Shown here one piece after another: positions 9,319-18,523 of a stretch of 21,297 nt of DNA. A program made the translations under genes and the position numbers. The notes under the pieces are model-generated. The model did no database searches. It saw only the letters and a program-made list of their open reading frames with translations, and was not told the DNA's origin. Origin of the DNA: Isotricha intestinalis (taxonomy: Eukaryota; Ciliophora; Litostomatea; Vestibuliferida; Isotrichidae); the NCBI GenBank assembly GCA_023807065.1, contig JAJJLU010000719.1, positions 1 to 21,297 on the forward strand. The letters are read 5' to 3'. Each line of letters begins with the position of its first letter. Within the stretch, counting starts at the first letter, position 1.

Positions 9319-9749
9319 CGTTTTTTATTAATATGATATAATAAATAAAATAAAAAAATTTAAATCTAAAAAAAAAAATAATCTCTTTTGGTGCTATGAC
9401 AAAGAAAATTATTCAATTTAATTTATTCTTTTTCCTCATAACCTTTTTCTTTTTCCTGTTTCATGATTGTAAAATTTGCCTTTTTTCAAAATCCTTTAAA
9501 TTTTCTTCCATAATCTTCTTTTTTTATTATTAATATATTTCTTTGATGCCTTCAATTGTCTTGGCAAGTTATTATCCCATTACCTTTTTATTTACTTATT
9601 TTATTTATTCTTTCTTCTACTTCCAGTCTTATAAGAATATGGAACAACTCCATTTCATAATTAAATAAAAAATATTTGGAATTTTATAATATTATTTTTC
9701 TTAAATTTATTTTTTTCTTTTGAAAAATATTTAATTTCTATATTTATAT
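9319..9749. other. Intergenic region; possible relic on the minus strand
   Basis: No intact gene. Between about 9420 and 9655 the minus strand has several short stretches with coding-like composition (for example GVVPYSYKTGSRRKNK, and LPRQLKASKKYINNKKRRLW in another frame), broken by stops and frame changes. They are strongly Lys/Arg-rich, and I cannot match them to a family. The segment otherwise holds the 5' region of ubiquilin and the 3' region of the WASH-like gene. Confidence 0.35.
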
Positions 9750-11390
9750 TTAATCATCTTCACTTTCTTCACTATCAGAATTCTCTTTTTCATGTTCTTT
9801 TAAACGATGATACCTTAATTTTATTTGTTCCATTAAACCATCCATCATAGAAACTGGTTTTGGTTTTATTTCCTCTACTTTAGTACTTCCTTTAGGTTTT
9901 AATTTAACCATTGCCATTTCTTCTGCCATAGACAATTGTTTCTTAACAGGTTTCTTTTCTTCTTCTTCCTTTTCTTCATTATCTTCATTTTTTTCATTCT
10001 CATTATTTTCAACTTTCTCATTTTCACCTTCATTTGATTCAATATTTTGATTTGGTTGAATTTGAGTAGGTTGAATTTGATTTGGCTGAATTTGAGTCGG
10101 TTGAATTTGATTTGTTTGGAGTTGAGGAGGTTGTGGAACTTTTGGTTGAACTTGAACTGATGGAATTGGAGGAGCAACTGGAATATTACCTCCACTTTGT
10201 GGAGCAACAACAACAGGAATATTTGGAGCTGATGTATTTGTGTTAATTGTATTTGTATTAAGTGTATTATTTACTGTATTAGGAACTTGAGTTGTCTGTA
10301 TAGTACTATCTTGATTATTTATATTAGAATTTATTTCAACACTTTTATATTGATTCCTTTCTATTATCATATCAATTGGTAATTCATCTACTTCTTGTTC
10401 GATGATATTTTCTTGATAATTATCATCTTCTTCTTGATTAATTTGTAATTGTTGCTCTTTTGAAGTGAATAATTCATCAACATGAGTATTATTATTTGGA
10501 TTAATATTTGTAATATCAGTAACTCCTTTTAAATTAAGTAAATTAGTTGGGATATTAAGTTGATTTTCTGTAGTATAACTTCTTTGGAAAATTGGATTTC
10601 TCTTTGAAACAACATAAGTTGTTAATTTTTCTCCTGTTTGAATACTCATAGGTGCTTCTTGAATTTCTTTCTTTTTATTTTTAGATTCTCTAATATTAAT
10701 TTCTTCTTTGACATGTGACAACCTATGAGTTTCATAATCATTTCTAATTTCCCAAGGTATTGTTGCTTTTTGAAGTAACTTTTTATCAAAGAATGAAAAT
10801 TCTGTATTTGTATATCTTACTTTTTCATATATTAAATTATTTCCTTCTTCTTCTTTTGCTATATTATGTATATTTTTTAAACTAGTTTCATATAATTCTT
10901 TAGAAATATCATTGTATTTTTCCATTGTTGAAATTAAAGTTTCTTCAATTAAAGCATTATCTATTGTAAATTTTTTAGTATTTGTCAATAAATTTTCTTT
11001 TGGATTATATAAAGGTTTAGAATTTATTTTCTTATTATTTGGATTTGTATCTTCTCTTTTACTTACTATTAAATTATTAATTCCATTTATGTCTTCTTCT
11101 AAATATATGTTTTTTGGGAAATTAATTTTTTCATTTGGATAATATTGTTTAGATTTAATCATCATTGCTTGTGTAACATTGTTTAATGAAGATATTATTT
11201 GTTTAACTCTATTTATTCTACTTTTAAAATTAATTAACCTATCAATTCTAGATTGTAATCCTTTATTTAAATCATAAAATATATTTTCTTTTATATTATC
11301 TAATTTTGTTAATGTTGATAATATATTTGGAAGACATTCTTCTTTATAAATATCATATAAATTTAATGAAAGTTGATAGGTCTTATTCAT
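9750..11390 (-). CDS. WASHC1: WASH1-like actin nucleation-promoting factor
   Basis: A 546-residue protein with the layout of WASH complex subunit 1. The N-terminal helical domain (about 15-90) resembles the WASH homology domain, including the ...QAMMIKSKQYYP block against the family's short motif ending in a KYP. A mid-section contains EAPMSIQTGEKL and IPTNLLNLKGVTDI, which fit the DAPLSIS and VPSYLPDLPGIADD blocks as I recall them. A proline-rich stretch (about 385-430) and a 5-residue repeat (PTQIQ/PNQIQ) follow. The tail is VCA-like, with SMMDGLMEQIKLRYHR followed by an acidic end (SDSEESEDD). WASH activates Arp2/3 on endosomes. The V (WH2) motif is weak. The gene is divergent from the next one. 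Confidence 0.75.
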   Translation of the reverse strand: MNKTYQLSLNLYDIYKEECLPNILSTLTKLDNIKENIFYDLNKGLQSRIDRLINFKSRINRVKQIISSLNNVTQAMMIKSKQYYPNEKINFPKNIYLEEDINGINNLIVSKREDTNPNNKKINSKPLYNPKENLLTNTKKFTIDNALIEETLISTMEKYNDISKELYETSLKNIHNIAKEEEGNNLIYEKVRYTNTEFSFFDKKLLQKATIPWEIRNDYETHRLSHVKEEINIRESKNKKKEIQEAPMSIQTGEKLTTYVVSKRNPIFQRSYTTENQLNIPTNLLNLKGVTDITNINPNNNTHVDELFTSKEQQLQINQEEDDNYQENIIEQEVDELPIDMIIERNQYKSVEINSNINNQDSTIQTTQVPNTVNNTLNTNTINTNTSAPNIPVVVAPQSGGNIPVAPPIPSVQVQPKVPQPPQLQTNQIQPTQIQPNQIQPTQIQPNQNIESNEGENEKVENNENEKNEDNEEKEEEEKKPVKKQLSMAEEMAMVKLKPKGSTKVEEIKPKPVSMMDGLMEQIKLRYHRLKEHEKENSDSEESEDD

Positions 11391-11462
11391 TTTCTGAAAA
11401 AATCTTTAAAATAATTATTATTATTTATTAAATTTAATTTATATATTTAAATTTCAAATTTT
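11391..11462. promoter_or_regulatory. Divergent promoter between WASH-like and zinc/kinase genes
   Basis: Only 72 bp separate the two start codons, which point away from each other. The sequence is almost pure A/T with no clear element. Both 5' UTRs and both core promoters must fit here, or transcripts overlap. Confidence 0.55.
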
Positions 11463-14400
11463 ATGGAAATACTATATGAAAGTCCAACAAAACAACCAAG
11501 AATTAGAATATCTTTTGAATCCCTTTATGAGAAATATAAAACTGAATTTATAGATAATTGCGAAGAAATACTAATCCTAAAAGAACAAGAATTCCTTAAT
11601 TTTTTTTTTTCTAGAATGAAATTAATATTAAAAGATTATTATGGAGAAAGTATAATAGAATCAAATCCAGAATTTCCTATATTTATGATACAATGTGAAA
11701 AAAAATTAATAAATGAAATATACAAAAACATGTATAATTTATGTTCAAATACATTGAAAAAATTTCATCAATATTCTTCCAAAAAACTAACATCAAAAAA
11801 TAAAGATATATATTTATCAAATTATAGAAGCCATTGCTATTATGATCAAGTTCCTTTTCATACTTGTAAAGGTAGATTTATAACTGTATTAGATCCAAAT
11901 TCAAACAGTTCAAAACCATTATATGTAATTTGTTCTAATTGTAAAATGTGTTATTATGAATCGTCTATATTAATGTATTGTATAAATTGTAAAAAAGAAT
12001 TTTATTCATCAATTATTCCAATTGGAGACAAAGTTTTACCTCCTGCAACATGGGAAAAATATCATTGTAATGCTTTAATAAATGAACAAATGAGTTGCAT
12101 AAAATGTGGGGATAAATTTTGGATAAAAAATTCTAATTTATTTTGTAAAAAATGTAAACTTTTAATAAGTCCTTTAGATGTTATTTGGACATGTATAATT
12201 TGCCATAAAGAATTTAAATCATATGCCAAAATTTATAATCCTTTAGAATATAAATTAGTAAAGTTAGCTGTTAGAAATGCTAAATTGAATAAAAAAATTA
12301 CTAAACCTAAAGAATTACCTTGTGGATGTTTAAATAAAGAAGAAATTGAAAATACTAATTTTTATCATAAATTAAATGGTAAATGTAATGGTGTTTTATA
12401 TTATGGAACAATATCTGGAAAAGGAATTGTAGTATGTTCTCTTTGTAAAACTATTGGAACTTTAAATAAATTTACTTGGTTTTGTCCAAAATGTCAAAAA
12501 TCTTTTATAACTAAGAAAGTTAATGTTTTTTCAGTAGAAGAAAATAATAATTATGATTCACAATATAATTCTTTATCAATAACAACTACTCCATCTGTTT
12601 CAAAAAAGAATACTTCAAATAATGATTTAAATAAAAATACAAATGGTTCAAGAAATGCAAAAGAAATTCATAATTTAAAAGCAATAAATAATAAAATTGA
12701 TGAAGAAGGAATAACAGAATTACATGATAAATTAATAAAAAATTCAAATATAAATTTAGAACAAGATAATAATAAAAGAAGAAATTTATCAATTTCATTG
12801 ATGAATAAGCAAATAAAATCAAAAGCAAATTTAAAAACTACAAATAATACAAGAAATTATGAGAATACAATTGAAGATGATGAAGAAGAATATAATATAA
12901 TAAGAAATCCTACAAAGAGATTTGGTCATTTAAGTATTAACAAAAATAATAATAATGTATTTAATAATAGTGTTCGTTCACAGAGAATAAATTCAAATGA
13001 AAAAACAATAAAAGATGATAGAAAAGGAAGTAAAGATTCAATAGGTAATTATTCAAATAAATATACAAATAATTATAAAAATTTTCAAATATTTATTCCA
13101 AAAAGAACTATTAATTTATTTAGTACAAAAGATGAATATGATTCAGATAATTCAAAAAGAAAAGGTAGTTCAATTGATAAAAATTCAGATTCTGATTATA
13201 ATGATAATAAAAATAATTATAATAGAATTCCAAATTCAAAAGGAATTAATAGATTTAGATTAAATTATAAAAGTCCTTCTTCTGAAAGAAAAAATCTTCA
13301 AGTTAAATTTAATGGAGAAGAATCTGATCATAGAGAAAAAGTTAGAGAATTATCAAAGAAAAGAAATGAAAGTCCTAATGAAAATATAGAATTTGAAAAT
13401 GAATTTTTTAAAACTGATTATGATAATAATAATATAAATAATTTAAAAGGAAATTTTCAAAATAATTGTTATTTAGAAAATGAAAAATTAAAACTTTCAA
13501 TGTTGTCAAGAAGTCCTCATTCATCAGAAAAAAATAATTTTAAAAATAATTATTTTGTAATAGATAAATCAAAAGAAATAAACAAAAATGATTTATTAAA
13601 ATCAGAATCAATTATAAATAAAAATATTTTGAAAAAAGACTCAGAAGATGAATTAAAATCATTTGATTTTACAGATTATAGTATAATAACTCAATTAGGA
13701 CAAGGAACATTTGGAAAAATATATTTAGTACAAAATAGTAAAGGAAATGTTTATTCGATGAAAAAAATAATATTAAATGAAGAATTAGATCTTGAAGATA
13801 TTATAAGAGAATATCGTTTATGTCATAAATTAAAAAATGATAATATTGTTGAAATTAAAGGTTTATATAATACAAAATTAGATTCTACAACTTTTGTAGT
13901 TTATATTTTAATGGAAGTTGGTTTAAGTGATTGGGAAAAAGAAATTGGAACATATTCAGAAAAAAGAAAAAATTATTCTGAGGATGAATTAATAAATATA
14001 ATTAAACAATTAGTTTCTGCCTTATCTTTTTTACAAAAAAAAAATGTTAGTCATAGAGATATTAAGCCACAAAATGTTTTAGTTTTTAAAGATAAAATTT
14101 ATAAAATTGCAGATTTTGGTGAAGCAAAACAATTGACAAAAGTAACTCAAAATTTACAAATAAATACATTAAGAGGAACAGAAATGTACATGAGTCCTTT
14201 ATTATTTAATGGATTAAGAACTAATCAAATTGATATTAAACATAATTTATTTAAAAGTGATGTTTATTCTTTAGGTTTATGTATTTTATATGCTTGTACT
14301 TTAAGTAATGAATCTGTTTATGATATTAGAAAATTTGTTGATATGAATGATGTTAAACAATTTATTAAGAAGTCTCTTGAAAAAAAATATAGTAAAAGAT

Positions 14401-14489
14401 TTATTGAATTGATTGAAAACATGCTTGAAATTAATGAAAGAAATAGACCAGATTTTATTCAATTAGAGAAAAAATTAAAAGAATGGTAA
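11463..14489 (+). CDS. Multi-zinc-finger protein with C-terminal Ser/Thr kinase domain
   Basis: A 1008-residue protein in one exon. Residues about 125-350 are a cysteine-rich zinc-binding region with many CxxC pairs, from CSNCKMC at C157 to FCPKCQ at C341. This looks like several zinc ribbons in series. Residues about 360-720 are Asn/Lys/Ser-rich linker. The C-terminal kinase (about 738-1005) has GQGTFG (746-751), the ATP lysine K767 in YSMKKI, HRDIKPQN (D866), DFGEAK (D884) and a GTEMYMSP segment in place of APE. All core catalytic residues are present, so it should be active. The family is not identified; the kinase has features of the NEK/STE-like groups. The long protein has no signal peptide or membrane segment. 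A zinc-ribbon plus kinase fusion is the unusual point. Confidence 0.85.
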   Translation: MEILYESPTKQPRIRISFESLYEKYKTEFIDNCEEILILKEQEFLNFFFSRMKLILKDYYGESIIESNPEFPIFMIQCEKKLINEIYKNMYNLCSNTLKKFHQYSSKKLTSKNKDIYLSNYRSHCYYDQVPFHTCKGRFITVLDPNSNSSKPLYVICSNCKMCYYESSILMYCINCKKEFYSSIIPIGDKVLPPATWEKYHCNALINEQMSCIKCGDKFWIKNSNLFCKKCKLLISPLDVIWTCIICHKEFKSYAKIYNPLEYKLVKLAVRNAKLNKKITKPKELPCGCLNKEEIENTNFYHKLNGKCNGVLYYGTISGKGIVVCSLCKTIGTLNKFTWFCPKCQKSFITKKVNVFSVEENNNYDSQYNSLSITTTPSVSKKNTSNNDLNKNTNGSRNAKEIHNLKAINNKIDEEGITELHDKLIKNSNINLEQDNNKRRNLSISLMNKQIKSKANLKTTNNTRNYENTIEDDEEEYNIIRNPTKRFGHLSINKNNNNVFNNSVRSQRINSNEKTIKDDRKGSKDSIGNYSNKYTNNYKNFQIFIPKRTINLFSTKDEYDSDNSKRKGSSIDKNSDSDYNDNKNNYNRIPNSKGINRFRLNYKSPSSERKNLQVKFNGEESDHREKVRELSKKRNESPNENIEFENEFFKTDYDNNNINNLKGNFQNNCYLENEKLKLSMLSRSPHSSEKNNFKNNYFVIDKSKEINKNDLLKSESIINKNILKKDSEDELKSFDFTDYSIITQLGQGTFGKIYLVQNSKGNVYSMKKIILNEELDLEDIIREYRLCHKLKNDNIVEIKGLYNTKLDSTTFVVYILMEVGLSDWEKEIGTYSEKRKNYSEDELINIIKQLVSALSFLQKKNVSHRDIKPQNVLVFKDKIYKIADFGEAKQLTKVTQNLQINTLRGTEMYMSPLLFNGLRTNQIDIKHNLFKSDVYSLGLCILYACTLSNESVYDIRKFVDMNDVKQFIKKSLEKKYSKRFIELIENMLEINERNRPDFIQLEKKLKEW

Positions 14490-14604
14490 AATCTTATTTT
14501 CAAATAGAAAATAAATTAAACTTTTAATATAAATAGAAAAATATTATATTATTCAAATTATAAAAATTAATTATAAAAAATATTTTATTTATAAACAAAC
14601 ATTT

Positions 14605-15480
14605 ATGGAAGATTTAGAAACCCAAAATGAAGATTTTGGAAATCAAGTAATAAATTTAGAAAATCAAACTAAAGAAGAATCTTTAAACATAAATTCAGAA
14701 ATAGAAAAGAATAGGGCAACAGAAACAACAAAATTACCAAATTTAGCATCAATGATATTATCATCAGAAAAAGATAAAATAACAGAAAATGTAGTAAATA
14801 ATTTCACATCAGATATGAAAAAATCATATATTGAAAAAATGTTATGTTTCTTAAATTATTTTAGACAATATTTTAGAATAACGACAAATCAAGTAGAACA
14901 AAGAATAATTTCATCATTTAAACCATATAATTCTAAATTTTATGAAGAAGCATCAAATAATCCAGATTTATATGGTCCATTTTGGATATATACAACATTA
15001 ATTTTTGTAATTGCTTCAGGAGGTTCATTATCTAAATACTTTAATGGAGATAATTCAAAAAATTATTTTCAAAGTTTTGTAAGAGGAGCTGGTTCTTTAA
15101 TATATATATTTGGTTTTGGTTTTCCTTTTTTGATTTGGGGATATATGAAATTTATTGGAGAAGTCATTTCATATTTTTATATTCTTTGTATTTATGGTTA
15201 TTCTTTTTCCCCTTTTATTCCTATTATTATTCTTTGTTCTTGTGGAATTAATGTTATTCAATGGATTTTATTATGTTATGCTATTGCAAATTCTACTCTT
15301 TTTGTTATTACTAATTTATGGAAAGAAATTAGTAAACAAGAACAAAAAAAAAAATATAGTTTAATTGGAATTATTGTTGCTTTACAATTTATTTTATTTC
15401 TTATTTTAAAATTGTATTTCCTTGAAAATAATTATATAAAAATAGGAAATGTCAAAACAAATAATAATAAAATTGAATAA
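14605..15480 (+). CDS. Yip1-family (YIPF1/2-like) membrane protein
   Basis: A 291-residue protein. A soluble, acidic N-terminus (1-80) leads to the family signature NPDLYGPFWI (D121-I128), followed by about five hydrophobic segments (near 126-145, 160-182, 186-205, 207-230, 250-270) and a short tail. In this family the N-terminus faces the cytosol, and the proteins act at the Golgi/ER with Rab GTPases. Length matches YIPF1/2 (about 300). The spacing is 115 bp from the kinase stop and 69 bp to the next gene. Confidence 0.9.
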   Translation: MEDLETQNEDFGNQVINLENQTKEESLNINSEIEKNRATETTKLPNLASMILSSEKDKITENVVNNFTSDMKKSYIEKMLCFLNYFRQYFRITTNQVEQRIISSFKPYNSKFYEEASNNPDLYGPFWIYTTLIFVIASGGSLSKYFNGDNSKNYFQSFVRGAGSLIYIFGFGFPFLIWGYMKFIGEVISYFYILCIYGYSFSPFIPIIILCSCGINVIQWILLCYAIANSTLFVITNLWKEISKQEQKKKYSLIGIIVALQFILFLILKLYFLENNYIKIGNVKTNNNKIE

Positions 15481-15549
15481 AAAAAAATTAAATAAATAAG
15501 AATAATTAAATTTTTATTTTAATTAAATAAATAATAACTCAATTAAAAA

Positions 15550-17693
15550 ATGCACAGACCATTTATAATAAATAGACATTTAAATGAGCATTGGACAACA
15601 TTAAGTAATGAATATATGGCAAAAAAACTCCAAAATGCAAAACCAAAAATAAATATGAAATGTCCTGAAAGTTTTGAATTTTATAAAACTCAATTTCACA
15701 GAACCTCAGTTAGAAATAGTAAATGTAAAATATAATTTTATATAACTAACATTTATAAAAAATAATAGTAAGAGAATTTGAAATAAACAAAGATAATACT
15801 TTTTTATTTAAGCATATAATGGAAATTAATCATAATAGTTTAAAAAGACAGCAAAAAATATTAAAACCAAATTTAGATTTTAAAAATACTAATGGTTTAA
15901 ATTCAGGAACAAAAAAATTAGAAATTATAAGAGTAGCTCAAGAAAATCAACATATGTTAAAAAGAATAAATGAAAGAGGATCATATTATAATACTTCAAA
16001 ATGGGAAAAAGATTATGAAAGAGCACAATATTATAAAAGAAATCATTGTATTTATCCTTCAATTGATTTTTACAAAACTCAAAGAAATTATAATTTAACT
16101 CAAGAAAATAAACCTCATAAAACTAATTATTCCACTGGTAAAAAATATAGAACTTTTGCAGACTTTGATGCTCATGATTTTGAAGGTGTTAAAAATATTC
16201 AAAGTGAACAAAAAAAAAAAGAAGAAGAAGAAAACAAAAGAAAGAAATTAGAAGAAGAAAGAAAAAAACCTAAAAAATTATATGAAACTCAAACTCAAAT
16301 TGGAGATTTAGGAAATTGTGATGTTGAATTTTATGTTCATACTCAAAACTTTAATATTAAAATTCAATCAAAAGATTATCCTCAAAAAGCTTTTGAATGT
16401 GTATTCAATTCAAGAGAATCAATTGAAAATATTCAGAAATATTATCAAAAATATGATGAAATTATTAATGATTTAAATTATGATTCTGATGAAAATATGC
16501 TTAAATTTAATAATGAAGATAAACCTGGATTAGAATGTGTAAATAAATATATTTTTTATTTTTTTTAGAATATTGTTAAAATTTCTGGAACAGAAGAAGA
16601 GGAGGAAAAAAAAGAAGAGGAAGAAAAAGTTGAAGATAATGCTTATATTGAACCTGAAGAAAAAAGTGAAGATAAGAAAGTTGATGAAAAAGAAGAAAAT
16701 AAAGAAGAAGAAGGACAAATGCTTGAATTTAAAGATGAAGAAGAGAGAGAAGAAAATAATTTAAAGAAAGATCAAGATTTTGGGGATGCTGATGATATGA
16801 AAAAACAAGAAGAAGAAGATAAAAAAAAAATGGAAGAAGAAGAACAAGAAAGAATGAAGAAAGAGTTGGAAGAAAAATTAAAAGAAGAAGAAGAGCAGAA
16901 AAGAAAAGAAGAAGAAGAAGAACAAAAAAGAAAAGAAGAAGAAGAAGAACAGAGAAGAAAAGAAGAAGAAGAGGAACAAAAAAGAAAAGAAGAAGAAGAA
17001 GAGCAGAAAAGAAAAGAAGAAGAAGAAGAACAGAGAAGAAAAGAAGAAGAAGAAGAACAGAGAAGAAAAGAAGAAGAAGAAGAACAGAAAAGAAAAGAAG
17101 AAGAAGAAGAACAGAAAAGAAAAGAAGAAGAAGAGAATGTTGAAGTCAATGCTTATATTGAACCTGAAGAAAAAAGTGAAGATAAGAAAATTGAAGAAAG
17201 AGAAGTAGAAATGAATAATGATGAAAACAACAAAAAAGAAGATAAAGAAGAAGGAGAAGCAAATGAAGAGAAAGAAAAAGAAGAAGTTGAAGAAAAATCG
17301 GAAGAAAGAAAAATAGAAGAAAATGAAAAAGGATTAACAGAAGAAAGAAAAAATGAAGGAGAAGAATTAGATAATAAACCAATTGATGCAATATATATGG
17401 ATGAAGAAGAAAATCAAGAAGATGAATATAAACAATTAAAAGATCCCACTGAAAAAAAAGAAAATGAAGAAGAACAAAACAAAAATGAAGATGGAAATAA
17501 TAATGCTGAAATGATTAACAATAATGAAAATAATGCTGTTGATATTGAAGATGGAAATAATAATGATGAAATGATTAACAATAATGAAAATAATGCTGTT
17601 GATAATGAAGATGGAAATAATAATGATGAAATGATTAACAATAATGAAAATAATGCTGTTTATAATGAAGATGGAAATAATAATGATGATTAA
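15550..17693 (+). CDS. CFAP97-like ciliary protein with repetitive acidic tail (3 exons)
   Basis: I join 15550-15718, 15769-16538 and 16569-17693 into one 687-residue protein, removing introns of 50 nt (15719-15768) and 30 nt (16539-16568). The splice at the first intron rebuilds the CFAP97 pattern: LNEHW...KLQNAKPKINMKCPESF, then, across the join, EFEINKDNTFLFKHI. A second, similar block follows (QQKILKPNLDF ... IIRVAQENQHMLKRI), so there seem to be two CFAP97-like units. CFAP97 proteins are axonemal or ciliary. The C-terminal half is Glu/Lys-rich: nine 9-residue units (Q[KR]RKEEEEE, about 423-502) and a 20-residue EDGNNN..MINNNENNAV unit repeated from 620. The middle (from about 250) is charged. 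The start ATG is preceded by an A-run. Confidence 0.8.
15719..15768 (+). other. Intron 1 of the CFAP97-like gene (50 nt)
   Basis: Starts GTAAATG, has an ACTAAC branch-point-like hexamer at 15745-15750, and ends AATAATAG. Without removal the frame stops at 15735. With removal the frame runs into the downstream ORF with no stop and restores a conserved motif (EINKDNTFLFKHI) across the junction. Confidence 0.8.
16539..16568 (+). other. Intron 2 of the CFAP97-like gene (30 nt)
   Basis: Starts GTAAATA, ends in a T-run plus AG. Its length is a multiple of three, and its last bases form the in-frame TAG that would end the protein at 16568. Splicing joins ...PGLEC to NIVKISG... in frame. Confidence 0.85.
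16629..16679 (+). repeat. 51-bp direct repeat, copy 1 (VEDNAYIEPEEKSEDKK)
   Basis: Copy 2 is at 17139-17189, exactly 510 bp later, and differs at only 2 of 51 bases. Both are in frame in the CFAP97-like tail and flank the 27-bp minisatellite, one at each side. Confidence 0.9.
16896..17135 (+). repeat. 27-bp coding minisatellite, nine units
   Basis: Nine units of CAG-AAA/AGA-AGA-AAA followed by five GAA/GAG codons (the last unit has four). It encodes QKRKEEEEE or QRRKEEEEE, a highly charged helix. The third-base and K/R variation lets the units be told apart. Confidence 0.95.
17139..17189 (+). repeat. 51-bp direct repeat, copy 2
   Basis: 49 of 51 bases match 16629-16679. The change is GAT to GTC in the third codon (D to V); the remaining codons are identical. 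Confidence 0.9.
17487..17690 (+). repeat. 60-bp coding tandem repeat, three units plus a partial
   Basis: Exact 60-base period, at 17487-17546, 17547-17606 and 17607-17666, then a partial unit ending at the TAA. Each encodes EDGNNN[AD]EMINNNENNAV plus two variable residues. Only a few point differences separate the units, so the expansion is recent. Confidence 0.95.
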
Positions 17694-17878
17694 TTAAAAA
17701 ATGAAAAACAATTATTTTAAATAATTTAGACTTTTTTTTTAAAATTAAAAAATAATAAAATAATAATTATTATTAATAGAAAAAAAAAAATAATTCCAAA
17801 AATATCAAAAAAAATTAATATATAACCCAATTAAAATCCAAAAAATTAAAAAAATTTCATATAAAACTCAAAAAAAAA

Positions 17879-18523
17879 ATGTCAACAAGTCGTAGTCATG
17901 ACCGTTCTAAAAATCCTCAAATATTCATAGCAAAACTATCCCCAAGCATTCGTCACAAAGATCTAGAATATGAATTTCGTAAATTTGGTAGAATCAGGAC
18001 CCTTCAATTAAAGAAAGGATATGCCTTCATAGAATTTGACGATTACCATCATGCAGACGAGGCGATCCACGAAATGAACGGGCGTCGAATCCTGGGTCAG
18101 AAAATCGTAGTTCAAGCTGCACATGGAAAGAGGAGAGAAACATCACCACGATCACGTCCTCGTCGACCAGGTCCTCAGGAGACAGACATCTGCTACAATT
18201 GCGGGAAGACAGGTCATTGGGCAAATGAATGTCGAGAAGCTAGAAAACCTAAGTAAGATTTTTTTTTTATTTTTTTTTGTTTTAGAGGAAAATTTTATGA
18301 AGATAAACAAAGAAGTAGAAGTGATTCGAAGGAAAGATTAGAAAGGAGAAGAAGTAGGAGTAGAACACCTTCTAAAGGAAGTTTATATAATAAGTCAAGA
18401 TCACAATCGAAGAGCCCTAATAAAGAAGAAGAAAAAAAAAGTGAAGATGTGAAAGGTGATAATAAAATCGGTGAAGATGAAAGAAAAGGAGAGGTTATCC
18501 AACAACAGGGAAATAATGAATAA
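17879..18523 (+). CDS. SR splicing factor of SRSF7/RSZ type (RRM, CCHC knuckle, RS tail)
   Basis: I join 17879-18252 and 18286-18523 (33-nt intron) into a 203-residue protein. RRM at about 13-83: RNP2 is IFIAKL (15-20), RNP1 is KGYAFIEF (46-53). A zinc knuckle follows with C105-x2-C108-x4-H113-x4-C118. The tail is an RS region (RSRSDS, RRRSRSRTPS, KSRSQSKSP) and an acidic end. This order is that of human SRSF7 and plant RSZ proteins, which bind exonic enhancers and shape splice-site choice. Exon 1 from about 17940 to 18240 is much richer in G and C than any other gene here, with codons such as GAC, CGT and CTG; exon 2 returns to AT-rich. This suggests codon optimisation for high expression. 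Confidence 0.9.
18253..18285 (+). other. Intron of the SR protein gene (33 nt)
   Basis: Starts GTAAGA, then almost all T, ends TTTTAG. Without removal the ORF ends at a TAA formed at the donor (18254-18256). With removal the RS tail stays in frame to 18523. Confidence 0.9.

Noticed and set aside
9899..10213. 104-residue minus-strand ORF inside the WASH-like gene
   Set aside because: It overlaps the WASH proline-rich and acidic region in another frame and is an out-of-frame shadow of its repeats.
16772..17391. Ser/Phe-rich and Leu-rich minus-strand ORFs
   Set aside because: Mirror images of the GAA-rich repeats of the CFAP97-like gene.
18123..18341. 72-residue ORF overlapping the SR gene and its intron
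   Set aside because: It is in a different frame from the RRM and zinc knuckle; the 33-nt intron explains the end of the first exon better.
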